Shown here piece by piece: positions 12,504 through 27,599 of a DNA stretch of 64,000 nucleotides (position 1 is its first letter; the number at the start of each line of letters is the position of its first letter). The DNA lies in NCBI RefSeq assembly GCF_008831285.2, contig NC_045141.1, positions 8,359,353 to 8,423,352 of the forward strand. Direction: 5' to 3'. The notes below the pieces were generated by a model that worked only from the letters and a program-made list of their open reading frames with translations, did no database searches and was not told the DNA's origin. The translations under genes were made by a program, and so were the position numbers. This DNA is from Nymphaea colorata (Eukaryota; Streptophyta; Magnoliopsida; Nymphaeales; Nymphaeaceae).

Positions 12504-13376
12504 AGAACACCCTCATGGAAAGAAATGTAGAAGAAACTTGAGAGGGTGAGAGAAAGAAAAAATAATACTTGTTGTTGTTGGGTTTTACTGCCGCTGTTCA
12601 AGCTCCGGTGTGCTCGTTGATCGCCATAGATGGCTGGGGACTTTTTGTTGCTCAACATAAAGCCCTTACAAATAGAAGTATGAACAAGATTCAAGAGAGT
12701 GAGGAGAGATAAAATTGGAGAAGGAAACAGAAAAGAAGTCGACAAAAAGCCACTTATACTTGTCTTGGGAAATTTGATGTTGACCCATTGTTTTGTACAC
12801 AATTCTAGTGAAGACCCTTTTATTTTTTCAATTATTATCCTACAACCTTTTGGGTTTCAGTAGGGGTCTGGTTGACTCGCACTTTGTAAAAAAATAATTT
12901 CAAGACCCAACCAAGAAAGATTTTAGTTGTGCAGAGTAAGGTAAAGATGATGTTCAGAATCTCTTATACATGCAGCTGTCGCTGCATTACAAATCGTGCT
13001 CCTTCATGATAAAATTCTTTGTAACGTAACAATTGCATTATAGATTGCAGCTGCATGTGTATACATCAATATTGATGATCTATCTCACTACACAAATTCC
13101 CCGTACATTGGATTTAAAAACAGTTTAACACATAATTTTTTTAATTGAACTGTAAAAAAGTAACGTATATATGTTTTCCCAATCACTACGGGCAACGTCA
13201 ATGTATTTAAATCTAAAAATCCAAACCAACAATGTTTTCAATGTTAAGAGACACTGCTCCACAAATTAAATGAGAAAAATAAGAGATAACTCCTTTTGAG
13301 AAATACCAAATGTCCACCCAACTTTTCCTTCTGTTTTTCAAACAGATGCTTGATCTCGTCAAAAGTATTGAAGTAA

Positions 13377-13490
13377 TCACCCAAATGACAAAATTATCCC
13401 TTCAGATGAGCAGGATCTTACCCACTGCCTGAAAGAAGGCCAAAGCAGTAAAAAATATTAGTCACCCAAATGATGAAATTATCCCTTCAA
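13377..13490 (+). repeat. Short direct duplication with spacer inside module A copy 2
   Basis: A stretch of about 30 bp (CACCCAAATGA followed by AAATTATCCCTTCA) occurs twice, separated by about 50 bp of unrelated sequence. Copy 1 has it once, near 4,202-4,235. This looks like filler DNA from break repair or a small insertion with target duplication. Confidence 0.65.
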
Positions 13491-14369
13491 ATTGAAAATA
13501 TAATCAAGAAAATAAAACTAAAAAGGAAAAATTGCTAATTAATGGCTTCCGTACAAACTCCAAATTATATAGATCAAGATTGTGGGGATGAGTTTAAGTA
13601 GAAAGATGTAACTCACTAATAGCTATATATGTAACAGGTATTCTGGATCTTACAACCAACATGAGCTATTAAGTGAACCAAGTTGAAGAGTACAATTTCA
13701 AAAATGTCAATGACTGAAAGCGAGATATATATGTAAAAAAGTATCTCGGGGTTCTTGATATGGCAACATGCAGGATTGATTATGGAATTTTGCCTCTAAG
13801 GTGAAGATTTTTGTGGAAAAATCTCACACATAAAAATTAAGGAACTAGAACATAGAACCAAAAGGATCATTCCATGTTCATTGAAAACTGCAAACACAAA
13901 AACTGAGTATGTTTTTCCTTGGTTAACTAAAATTAATTTTAAGTCTGATACTTGGATAGAAATAAAACAAAAGAATTAGTCACCTGTAAAAATAAGCCAA
14001 AGAATTAGCCAACAAGTAAAACTAATCCAAAGGCGGATATTAAAAGCACCAAAGGAAGAATATCATTTTGTTCTTCATTGTATGAAAGCTGGGAACATCA
14101 TGAAAGGTGAAATTGGCTTCTTTTTTTTGTTGGCAATCGCCATGATTTTTTGATGTATAGATACACCTTTTGATGGAGGGAAATTGTAACAGTGAAAGCA
14201 ACATAATACTTTATTTTTCAGGGCTGATTTCATCTTTCCAACGATGTCTTTCAACATGTGGCTGCTTTTTCTTCCCCCTTAGTGCATTGACTTGTAAGGA
14301 ATAGATCCCGCGAGACATATCTTTGATTGACTGGAACTGGAACTTGCTAGGAGAAAGTTGTGGATATTT

Positions 14370-14545
14370 ATCCATACCGGTGATTTTTGTGGCTGGTATA
14401 TGCCCTACGGGGGATTTTTGTCGCCGTTAAATCGTATGTATACTGGTCATTGTTAAATGTTAACACCCATATATGTCTTCACTGCTTTAAAACTTCAACG
14501 GTTGTTTTTTCCACTGGTAAATCGTGTCGTAACCAGTACCAAAGA
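14370..14545. repeat. CACTA-like subterminal repeat cluster, copy 2
   Basis: This corresponds to the cluster at 5,090-5,290, with words such as CATACCGGTGATTTTTG, CGCCGTTAAATCG and CAACGGTTG. No adjacent CACTA terminal repeat is visible. Confidence 0.5.
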
Positions 14546-14777
14546 AAGAAGCACATATTACCACTATTATTTTAAGCAAGCAGGCAACCGCCCGCTTCAG
14601 CTGCCTCTTATCACAAAAGTGTCCCCCCCCCCTCTCCGTTTTGTGATTGACGCTTGCATTTTTTCTATTTTCATATTTCATGTTAGCTATGTTTTTGTTT
14701 TAATTTACTTTTTTCTCCACAACATTTAAGATTTAACCAAGGTTGTATGTCGAATTAAACCATGTCAAATTTACCAT

Positions 14778-16580
14778 GTTTCTGATACTCATCAGGACAT
14801 CTGCAGCCGCACAAATAGTCTAATGTTACATCTAACAAACAATGTGACTTAATCACATATAGATGTACATGTTTTGGACATTAATTGAGATGGCCAAAAA
14901 TCCAGTTCAAAATCCAATTTGTTGGAAGACGACATTATTTGATAGTGTTTCTTTTTTAAATTCATGGCAAGTACTGTTCTCAAGAAATTCAAAGCAATTG
15001 AATAACCCAAAAATTTTTAGGACTTGTTTTCTAATGACTCAATTTGAGCAAGTGACCAGAAGGCCCATCCTACCCTTGGCCCTACACTATTATCCGCCGA
15101 AAGATCAGAAAGGAAAGATCTTGTGGAAGAAAATATAAAAAATAATGGATGTGAAATGAAAAGCTGCTAACTAGCAGGTAAAAACTGAATGTTTCCACCG
15201 GCTCAGCCTTTCCAACCTCTTGATCCTAGAATGCAGTCCCAAACTGAAACTCAACCAGTCACACAGGCAAACATAAGGTGCAGTGCACATGCAAATGGAA
15301 GCAAGAAGTCCATAGGAAATACTGAAGAAGTTTCTTTAGAACTGTTTGTTTCACAATTTTAATGTAGACTGGAAAATATAATGTCATTTAAGGCTACTTC
15401 TCCAAGTTAATATAAAAATAATCAACTATGAAACTGTTCCTTTACAAATTACAACTTTTCAATGAAATAAGTCTTGTTTATAGGGAAATATTGACTTGTT
15501 ATAGAAAATATTACATCCTTTTAAAGTGCCCGTCCCACAATTAAGCAACTGAGTTTCAGAAGTACCTAGGACTAATGAAAGGTTATGGAAGACTGATTTT
15601 TTTTTATCCTATCTCTACTGAGGAACTTCAAGACTGTTGACCTTAAAAAAATTCACTCTCGGTGGATCCTGGCAATGCAATCTGGTTGGACCCTCATGTT
15701 GGTCTGAATGAATCAGCCTTTTAGAGGAGGGTGAGTCAGGGCCTGCTACTAAAGAGCATAGCAAGTTACAAGTCTCAGTAGGACATGTATTTTTATTACT
15801 ATAGGTTAGGTGAGGTTACCATTATCCTTTTTTTGGTGACAAATCTTATGTCCCTAGTAAAGGGAATCTGTCAATTTTTCAAGGTTTCAAAACCAGAAAG
15901 GCATGGAAGCACATCAGATGTAGCTCCAGTTCCTTCAGAAAAGGTAAGATATTTGGTGCAAAAAGAATGGACAAATGAGATAACAAAGAAAAATAAACGG
16001 CACCAATTCCTATCTCAGTTTATTTGAAATATACCACATATATAATCATCATTCACATTATTGATTGACAAGAATTTTCAGGGTTTTTCAAATAGATGAA
16101 TTTCTTTGTATGACGAAGGGTGTTAAAAAGATTGAAAAGTTGTTTGACGTAATAAAATGATTGACAAACACCTGCTTCATTAATTGAAGAAAAAAGTTAA
16201 AATCTTGATCAATTTCTATGAAAAAAATGAAAAAAATCACACTTGGTACATACACTCACCCTGGGCCTTTTTTTATTAATATTGATACTTATAAAATAGA
16301 AGAAAATATCGAAGAAATTGTCAAAAAGATGTCACCCATAAAAATCTTTATATTCAGGTATTTTCTTTTTATTAGGGTAAAATTGTCTTTTCATACTTAA
16401 AAACAGTGGGCCATGTGCCTTTAGGTAATTGTATAAATAAATGGTTACTTGTAACTTTTCAGAAGAAAAATGCATCAAACCTAATCGGTCTCATTAATTA
16501 TTTTTCCGGTCTAAATTGTCTAGCAACATATATATGTGTGTGTGTGTGTGTGTAAAGTGGTGCATGGATTGATGAGTTCG
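14778..16580. other. Mostly non-coding; one possible orphan exon
   Basis: No complete gene is present. At 15,863-15,943 (+) there is an exon-like piece: it follows a possible AG acceptor, stays open, reads GICQFFKVSKPERHGSTSDV onward, and ends at a good GTAAGA donor. I cannot identify it. A 91-codon frame at 14,863-15,138 shows no known motif. Confidence 0.35.
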
Positions 16581-16583
16581 ATT

Positions 16584-17112
16584 CAATGATGGTAGGAAGG
16601 TATTCATACTCCGCCCCATATACTGCATTATTTGTTCGTTGCAAAAGAATCTCATCTTATGCTGATGTACCATCTGGGGTTCTTCTCAATGACAAACTGT
16701 CATTTATTACAGCATCATACTACTAATGGTATCAGCTTGGTTTTGAATTGAAATAACATTGTTGTATTCAATGGCGTGGCTGTCAAAAGAAGAAACATAG
16801 AGTAGAAAGGAAACCCAACTCCTAGGTTGGACCACTAATCATTTGTTTGTTGGCAACCTCTTCCTAAATATGCTCAAGTGTTATTCCGCACACTAAGGCA
16901 TGATCATGTTTGCAGTACAATAACTAGACCTATGTACAAGACAATCTTGGGCATCCAAGCCTTTTGTTATGAGAAACATTACTAAAAATAAATTGATATT
17001 CAAAAACTTTTCAGATCGTCCTCTAGAGGTTCTTTTATAAGGTGAGATTCTTTATACATAACAAATGATGCAGTATACAAGGTGGAGTATGAATACCTTC
17101 CTCCCATCATTG
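16584..17112. repeat. Foldback: 77-bp inverted repeat, 380-bp spacer
   Basis: 16,584-16,660 pairs with the reverse complement of about 17,036-17,112 at roughly 80% or more identity; the shared core is GGAAGGTATTCATACTCC. Just inside the left copy, at 16,728, is ATGGTATCAGC, close to the TGGTATCAGAGC primer-binding site used by plant Ty1-copia elements. The repeats may be ends of two decayed copia LTRs in opposite orientation. That identity is inferred from one motif. Confidence 0.6.
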
Positions 17113-17286
17113 TATATATACAAGAAAATCTCTTGTCGAGTGAACCAAATTGACTTCAGACTCTGATTCTTTTGAGCAACTTCTCTACATACCTTCAACT
17201 CTTGCAACCTTTCCACAGAATATAGACAGCCCTCGCCACCATCATCTCTAATTAGCATGGCACGACAATCTGTCAACAGCTGACCA

Positions 17287-18240
17287 TTGCATCACGTGGC
17301 TGAGTTCTGTTCCCCCTTAGCGCGTGGATGCAGAAGGAGCACATTGCCTAAGACATATTTTTGGTTGAAAGGCATGGAAATATTTACTAGAGCCTATAAA
17401 TGTATTCTTTTGGGGTACAAATTATGTTTGTGCTATTCTTTAACCATAATAACCTATACAGGTGATGAACGCAACTAGGACAGTCCAATACCGGCAACGG
17501 TTAGAACTGGTATAGATCTCTAACGATGAGGTAGTTCGCAGCCGTATATACTTATTCCAGTGAAATGTCTCGCCACTAAGGTATTTATACCGGTGTTCTC
17601 TACCACCAGTAGAAATTTCTCCGCTATAAACCTATAACGGTGATTTACCACCGCTATATTACCTGAACCCATAACATAACCACCACTGTTATTTGAATCA
17701 CACAACTCAACGCATGAAATGTGCACCTCGAGTGCCTACCTATAGCTCATGTCTATCTCTCCCTCTACCTCTGTTTTGTAATTAATGCTTGTACTTTTTT
17801 TTAATTTTTCTATTTCACATTGTTTTTGTTTAATTTTTTTCTCAGCTACATGGTAGAATTAGATAAAAGCGATAAGTGTTAATTTATTGAAGGTTTTATG
17901 TTGAATAAAATAGTATAAGTTAATAAATGTTGGATAAAAATCATAGAGTTTAGTGAATTTATTGAACGTATAACCATTTGACCAAACCGGTGCTTTCATA
18001 GGTATGTTGTTTAAATAAACCAAAGTAATGTTTTTTTTCATCCGCAGTACTTATAAGGAATTAAATATTTTACAAACTTTTATATATAATTGTTGATAAC
18101 AACTAATGAAACTTTCTCGCAAATAGCAAAACAGTGCCACCCTTCATGTCTGATTTTGGTGCCAGAAAAAAAATGGTTTTTTTGCTCTTGTTTTTAATTT
18201 CTGACATGATTTTTGTTGATATAATATGTTAGATTATTTT
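17287..18240 (+). repeat. Long repeat family, partial copy 3
   Basis: This aligns in the same orientation with about 5,000-5,790, including the CACTA-like cluster at 17,480-17,690, a CTCTGTTTTGTAATTAATGC tail and the later TTGATAACAACTAA and CATGTCTGATTTTG landmarks. It is more diverged than copy 2, and it stops before the DRG fragment would begin. Confidence 0.7.
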
Positions 18241-18257
18241 TTGCCATGAAACTTAAG

Positions 18258-18650
18258 CTTCACTATGCATCGCTTAGCAACACATTGCATCACCAACTTA
18301 GTGCATCGCTTCGCCTTGTTATACTTCACAACAAATCAGCAGTTTCACCATTTAGGTCCATCTCAACGACCTCCTCTTGGGGATCTAGAACAAAAGAGCT
18401 ATCAAAGACAGAAGATGAAGATGACTGCAGGCCATCATTGATTGCATCAGTTTGCTGTGTTCTCCCTTGAACAAAACCAGCTTGATTTTGCAATTGACAT
18501 TGCAAAGACGTTGATGAGAATGTGGTGCCATGCTCCCCTGTAGTCTGTCTAGATGTATTTTCATCCATTCGGCAAAGAAATCAGAATGAGAACTAAAACC
18601 ACCAGAATCATTATCGCCAATACCTATATGAAAGCTACTCCACTGCACCT
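18258..18650 (-). pseudogene. Unidentified gene piece ending in a stop
   Basis: The minus strand reads IGIGDNDSGGFSSHSDFFAE and, after a one-base frame change near 18,565, continues as MDENTSRQTTGEHGTTFSST and on to QEEVVEMDLNGETADLL and a stop at 18,326-18,328. The Ser/Gln-rich text with an acidic end looks like the true C-terminus of a plant protein. I do not recognise the family. The segment is absent from the right inverted arm, so it is not part of that repeat. The frame change makes it likely non-functional. Confidence 0.35.
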
Positions 18651-18925
18651 ACTCTACTCCATTGGATACTGTAAATATAAACAGTATCAAATGTTTTAAT
18701 TAACATCTATGGACAATTCATAAATGTTCGAACCATACTCATTGGATATATATGAGAATTTCACTATAAAGTATACAACAGTAGATAAAACACATACATA
18801 TTCCCATCAGTGTTAAAACATTTACATAAGTATTCAGAAGAGCTTCAACATTAAATACAAAGCCAAGTGCATGTGTAGAGTATCCATAGAAGCAAGTACA
18901 TATGTAGCTTCATGTACGCATCGAC

Positions 18926-19739
18926 CATAACAAAAAGAAGCTCAACAAAATCAAATCTGCCCCTTGCACCACCTTCGAACAAGACGTCATAACAGCTGAT
19001 GAACTGAAAATGAAAATACATACATGTCTAATGGCAAGCATAAGGGATAGCAAGTGCTGAACTAGAAATCAGTAACTAATGACATTGACGACAGCAAATT
19101 CCAAACATATTATCACAAACATAAGATTTAGTTGTTAAATTATGCAGTTACTAAATGAATAATATTCAAAATAATGGAAGAAAGCAATTGACTTGCTGCT
19201 TTCAATGTCTACATCAAAAATTGTAATGCAGTTTCGTCTCCAACTTGAAATAAAGGTCCACTACATCATTAAAATATGTAAACTAACAACTACTCTGAGT
19301 ATGCATCAACAGTAATGAAGGATGTCAAAGAGAGGAGATACATCTCAGCCATCCGGTTAAAAATAAACATACATAATCGAGGCATTCTAATTCCAAAATG
19401 CACAAATGTTTGGCATGGCAAGCAGAAATGCAGTCTGAGATCTTCCTCGGGTTGTCTTCCTTTAAAAGTAATCAACGGTGTTTGCCCATGGGCTACCATC
19501 TCTTTGAAGCTTTTTGATTCTAGAAGATACCAGGTATGTGTTTTAGGCTTTTAGCAGTCCTTTCAGACAGCAAAAACACAAACTGCATTATGCAGATAAA
19601 GATACCATGCATAAGCCCATTCCATGATGTTTCATGAAGCCTTATAGCTTTCTTGAATCAAACTGAACTCCCCTGTGGCAACATTCTATGAAGGGGATTT
19701 GCTGATCAACTTGCCATAAAACAAAAAAGTAGGAATCAA
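18926..19739 (+). repeat. Inverted repeat arm, left, inner block
   Basis: This matches the reverse complement of about 43,626-44,490. On the right the sequence is continuous with the outer block, but here the two blocks are 9.7 kb apart. A minus-strand frame (19,499-19,290) reads AHGQTPLITFKGRQPEEDLR onward. The right arm has the same frame near 43,875-44,000 with several substitutions and an early stop. It lies on the same strand as the DRG relic but is not recognisable DRG sequence. Confidence 0.85.
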
Positions 19740-21585
19740 GTACTTCTCTGTGTCGTGCTTCACTTTCTCCTTCTTAATTTATTTTTATTTTTTTTTAAAC
19801 ATTTCAATTGGAGATTGGCCTCTGGTAAGTTCATTTATGTATTATACTTGGATATATGTTCATGCTAGCTTCTAACTAGTTTAACAAGACAGACTAATGT
19901 TGAATTGAGATGGATATTTCTCTTTAAATGAAGTTTATGAATAATAAGTGAATGTAAATGTTTTATTTTAGTGCACTCGCACTCGGACAACACTTTTTCC
20001 CTTGTGTTTTACTCCCTTTCGCATTTCCTGTCTGATAAGCTAAAAAGAAGAAATTGATTTTTCTATCTCATTTCCTGAGTTTTCCATATCATATTTCATT
20101 ATGGCTGCTTCATGATATTAAGTGAATGGAATATATAAATAAAATGAGATTTTTCACTGGGAGTTCAAAGATTCATATAATGATCCTGAATGAAAGAGGA
20201 AAAAAATATAAAAAACATGTATAAACTGGATCACCATTTTATTTAATTCATGGGATTATGCTTACTTGGTCATCCATAACATTTACATAACATGAAAATC
20301 TGGAGTTATTTCCTTTCAAATGTAATTTCTTTGTATTTTTGCTATTAAGATGCTCAAGCTTGGGCTTCAATGCCAATGGTCACCTATTCTCAAGTTGGTT
20401 GCTAAATACTTTTATCTGTTTAATTATATTTGGGACTGCCTATTGTACTTCTTAGTATTTACTTCAAATTGTATGTTTCTTTAGGTTTTATTCTCCAATC
20501 TTCTCCTAGCTCCAAATATTGCTTAGATTTTTTTATATAATTCTGATTATCTTGCATTTTCAGTTAGGACTTATGGCCTAATTTTGCTGATGCCTGGTCA
20601 AATTTGTCATGAGAAAGAAATTACTATTTTTGCATTGGTAAAGAATTAACATAAATATCAAATGAGACATTGAAACAGGACTACAAAAACTGAAAAGCCA
20701 CCCTCTTTTATGAGAGCATAGCAGCAAATTCGGATGAAAACCTTGGTGCATCTGAAGAGGGGGCCTATTTGATCTTGTCTTGTAACAGTTTTGCTGCCCA
20801 TTTACCACTGCCATGGAGGGTATGTTCCAAATAGTCCATAACATGTTTGAAGCTCATAGTTATGATGTTATAAATCAACTAGCATAAATTTTGTAACGTC
20901 CATTGGGTTTGATCTGCACATATTAAGTGGTATACCTTTTTTTTTCCTGCTTAGTTGTATAAGCTCAGATGTAGGCGAAATATACACTACTAATTGGTTG
21001 ATAATGACCCATGAGTATCTAAACTTCTAAAGTGTTGGCAAAAACTTTGTTATGAAACTATTCTTAAGTCCTTCCAAAATGCAAACATGTGGAGTGCTAT
21101 ATAAACTATTAATGAGCCAATAAATGACAACAGCATTCTTTTATTATTTGAAGGAACTAAAATTCAGAAAAGAAAAAGTGACTCTTTGAACTTTGATTCG
21201 AAGCATTATTTTATTATTTTTTTGTTCGTCCTCAATGATGACAATCTATGGATTCACCTATATAAACCCCGGCTAAGGTTGCAAAATGAGAGCTTGAATA
21301 TTGCTTGTGAATAATCCGAGGAATATCACAGGTATTTTCAATTGCTGTTAAAGCATGAATTTTTTCTTAGTGAACAAGTACAAGAAAAGGTATTGTCTAC
21401 CGACGTGAGTTTGAGTGGAAAATTCATGCCACTAAACAAGGTCATGGTGACAACATGTAAGTACTTTCTTCTTTCACTAAGTTGTAGGATGAAATGACTT
21501 TCTTTGTTTCTTCAAATATTTTCACAAATCTTTTAAAAACTCAGTTTGAGACAAATCTGAAAATTTTTAGAACTTATTTTAGAGG
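19740..21585. other. Non-coding, T-rich; no gene seen
   Basis: No convincing coding frame is present. A CTATATAAACCCC word at about 21,259 followed by a GC-richer 30 bases resembles an LTR promoter and lies just upstream of the copia relic, but no paired LTR was found. The minus-strand frame at 20,578-20,844 has no known motif. Confidence 0.5.
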
Positions 21586-21589
21586 ACAA

Positions 21590-22690
21590 TTCATCTTAGC
21601 TCAATTTGAAAATTGTCTTAAATTTGAAGAAATTGTTCACAAGAAACACGTGGTTGTGCTCAACAAAATGGGCCTGTAGAAGTAAAACACAAGCACATGA
21701 TGCAAACTCTTTGAGCATTTTTATGTGATGTTTATAATATCCTTGTGTTTTACTTGGATATACCTAAATCAAACAGATATAGTTGTTGTTATCCCTAGAA
21801 TAGCAAAGTATATGTTTCTTAATGATAGTTTTCTTGGTAAGGGAAAAATTTATGATGATGTTCCTAAAGAAGACAATGAATATGTATTTCTTTACAAAGA
21901 AGATGCTTTAGCTGAGAATTATGATGATAGATGTACAATCTGATATGCCTAGTCTTTATACTCTTTAACTAAACAACCATCTGTAATAAATCCACTGACC
22001 TTAATTCCCCTTAGGTCATTATCTATTACACAGGAAGTCAAGAAGCTAGTAAAGATGTCAACAGCCGACCTGAAAAGACCATTGAGTTAAAAAAAGGTCT
22101 AGTACACCTATAGGCAGCTTGCTAACTACATCATATCTCTCATTTTCTTCTCAGCATGGGACATGCCTGGCTGCTATCTCATTTTATCCTATGAGTCTTA
22201 GAATGAACTTGCCTGGGTAATAATCAATAATATGATGAGTCATAGACTACTCAGAACTTCTCTCCATCAACTAAGATGACATTAATTAGGGTTCTTGTAA
22301 ATTTTTTCTATTAAAGGTTGGGACATGTACCAAATTGACGTTAGAATTGCTTTTTTAATAAGAATTAAATGTAGAAGTTTATATGAATCTCCCTCTTCGG
22401 GAAAAACATTCTATGGTAAGATTCTTCACCTGAGGAAAGTTTATAGTGTAATGTGAACTCCTATGTTTTCCTTTAATAAATTTAAGTTATTTGTTACATC
22501 TCTAAATTTTAAAATCTTGTTATTCTGATGCAACTATATTTGCTAAGATAAATTTTAAACTTTGTTATTCTTATACAACTCTATTTTGCTAAGATTACTT
22601 TTTTAGGTATAGTCATTCTTCTTTTATATATGTCAATGACATGATTATTACAAGTAGTAGCAAGATGGACATTGTAAATATTTTTATGGC
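21590..22690 (+). mobile_element. Ty1-copia retrotransposon relic (integrase and RT motifs)
   Basis: Near 21,655-21,712 the + strand reads CAQQNGPVEVKHKHMMQT, a decayed form of the copia integrase C-terminal motif (T/C-PQQNG-x-x-ER-K-H). About 0.95 kb further on (22,620-22,690) it reads HSSFIYVNDMIITSSSKMD, matching the reverse transcriptase YVDDM box with the first catalytic Asp changed to Asn. The parts between are full of stops and frameshifts, and the gap is shorter than in an intact element. LTRs were not found. It is dead. Confidence 0.8.
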
Positions 22691-23082
22691 CCTTTTGCTT
22701 TTAGCCAAAATAAGTTGGTTGGCTTGCTAAAGTTTGAACTTATTGTCATTTTCTTCCCACTACATGATTTTATTTAATTTTTGTGCACAACAAAGTTGAA
22801 CAGAAGATAACCCCTATTTGTTTTTCTTTTTTCATTTTTTAATGTCAAAGTTAAGCTTAGAATTAGCTCTGCTTTATACCTTTTTCTATAGAATTTTGTG
22901 ACCTTTTTTTTTTATTTGGTCGACATTTGGATAAATCCAGCTGAAGTTGGTTCTGTTGATTATCATTTTTAGGTTTTGATAATGCACATACTTCACAATC
23001 CAAGAGGTATCGATCATTTTGTAGTGGTTCAATCTGCTTTCAAGATTATTATTTTTGCTTTCGGTTGAACATTAATCTTTAA

Positions 23083-26101
<3,019 letters not shown>

Positions 26102-27560
26102 GTAAGAATGTCTTCATTCTTCTTTTACTGTAGCCTTGAAGGATGGAAAGTGCAATATGGAAATTATCAATGACATCTGTATAGGCCATTGGGTAAAGTT
26201 TAGCTTAATGCTTTTGTCAGTATTGGCCAGAGCAGGATTTTTATAGCTGTTATTCTTCCCCCAAGGCCAAATATAATGCTCGCAATTTATTGGGTTCATT
26301 GTTACTTTGACTTCATCACTAAATACCAAATCCATATAAAAATGGGTAGCTAGAGGTAGTAACAGGTAACCATACCTATGCTCCATGTGTTGAAATATCC
26401 AATCGTTTTCCACGGATGGTGTTCCTTTGAATACATGGGACGTATCGGTCTGTCACCTTATTTTTAAAATTCTTGAATTAAAGAATAATTCAAACTAATT
26501 TCATTGATTTTAAATACGACAAAAAGAAGAAACATGATAATTATTAGCCTTGCATCGTATTGGCAAGATGACCGATTCAACACACATCCGCTGATGTGGA
26601 ACGATATTAATAATTAATAACACTGACCCACGTTCTTTGACCTAAATTTACCATGTCAAGTGATAGAAATTTACTTTTTACAAAATGTATTTTACATAGT
26701 TTAAAATTTTAATCGTTTCAAAGTAGAACAAAGAAAATCAACGATATAATAACTTATTGGATCATCAAAAAAACGAAAATTAAAAATATGGAATTAAAAT
26801 GATTCGTAATTTTATTTCTAAAAAATGAATTGATTCAAAGTGAAAAAAATGTGTTAAGTATGCCAACACCATCACATTCTGTAAAAAGACAGGAGAATTT
26901 GGAAAACACCATTTAATTTCTCCTAAATAATTTTGTCGTTGCCTATTTATTAAAAGATATTCTCTGGATCAAATGTTTGTTGGTAATTATGTGTCAAACA
27001 CGTTCTTTTATTCATTTGACAAAAAACTAAAGCAAAGCATTTTCAAAGAAAAAACTCTTTTGGTGCTTTAAATAAATTCCAAAAAAAAATCATTTCCAAG
27101 CCTACCCTTTCTATAATTTTAAAAGTGGACCACATCATATTTTTTTAAATAACATGCTTTTCGTAAAAACTATCAAACTATGGATTTCAATCCAACATCC
27201 ACTAATATGGGGAGCCAAGCTGATTTCTTTGTTTTAATACGATCCTCATATCACAAAATTACTTTTTATGACTTCAGCTAATATTTCACTTTTTAAAATA
27301 GGAATTTTACTTCCTGCCTTCATTTTGCCGTTTAAATTAAAAAACACAGTTCTTAGATAAATTGCAATAAGATTGTATTAGTTTGAAATCGTAAGCAAAA
27401 AGAAGACCCCAACAAAGAATCTGCAAATAAGTTTGTGTTATTACTATAAAAAGGTGCGGAAGCCAATTACCGTGAATCAAGAATTGCATCACATATTCAT
27501 AGTCAAAACTTTGATCAAAATAGAAGGAATTTAGTTCAAATTAGATCCACATGAGAAACC
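26102..27560. other. Non-coding, very AT-rich
   Basis: No gene is visible. A piece near 26,214-26,300 follows a possible acceptor (TTTTGTCAG) and reads YWPEQDFYS onward. The final exon of JMJ14-type genes also carries a Tyr-Trp, so this could be a decayed last exon, but the match is too short to claim. Confidence 0.45.
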
Positions 27561-27599
27561 TTAGGCTGTGTTTGATTACTTTGGATCTCGGAGCCTTGA

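Larger units (their letters stand above)
11947..14777 (+). repeat. Long repeat family, module A, copy 2
   Basis: This is colinear with 3,056-5,470 in the same orientation. Two additions distinguish it: a 253-bp MITE (12,251-12,503) and a short duplication at about 13,377-13,490. It includes the conserved GGAACTGGAACTTGCT segment and a CACTA-like motif cluster near its end. The frames inside it (such as 12,395-12,802 minus) are broken in the sister copy and are not taken as genes. Confidence 0.85.

Noticed and set aside
26214-26300. Last exon of the demethylase gene (YWPEQDFYS)
   Set aside because: Only a Tyr-Trp pair and a possible acceptor support it; too short to call.
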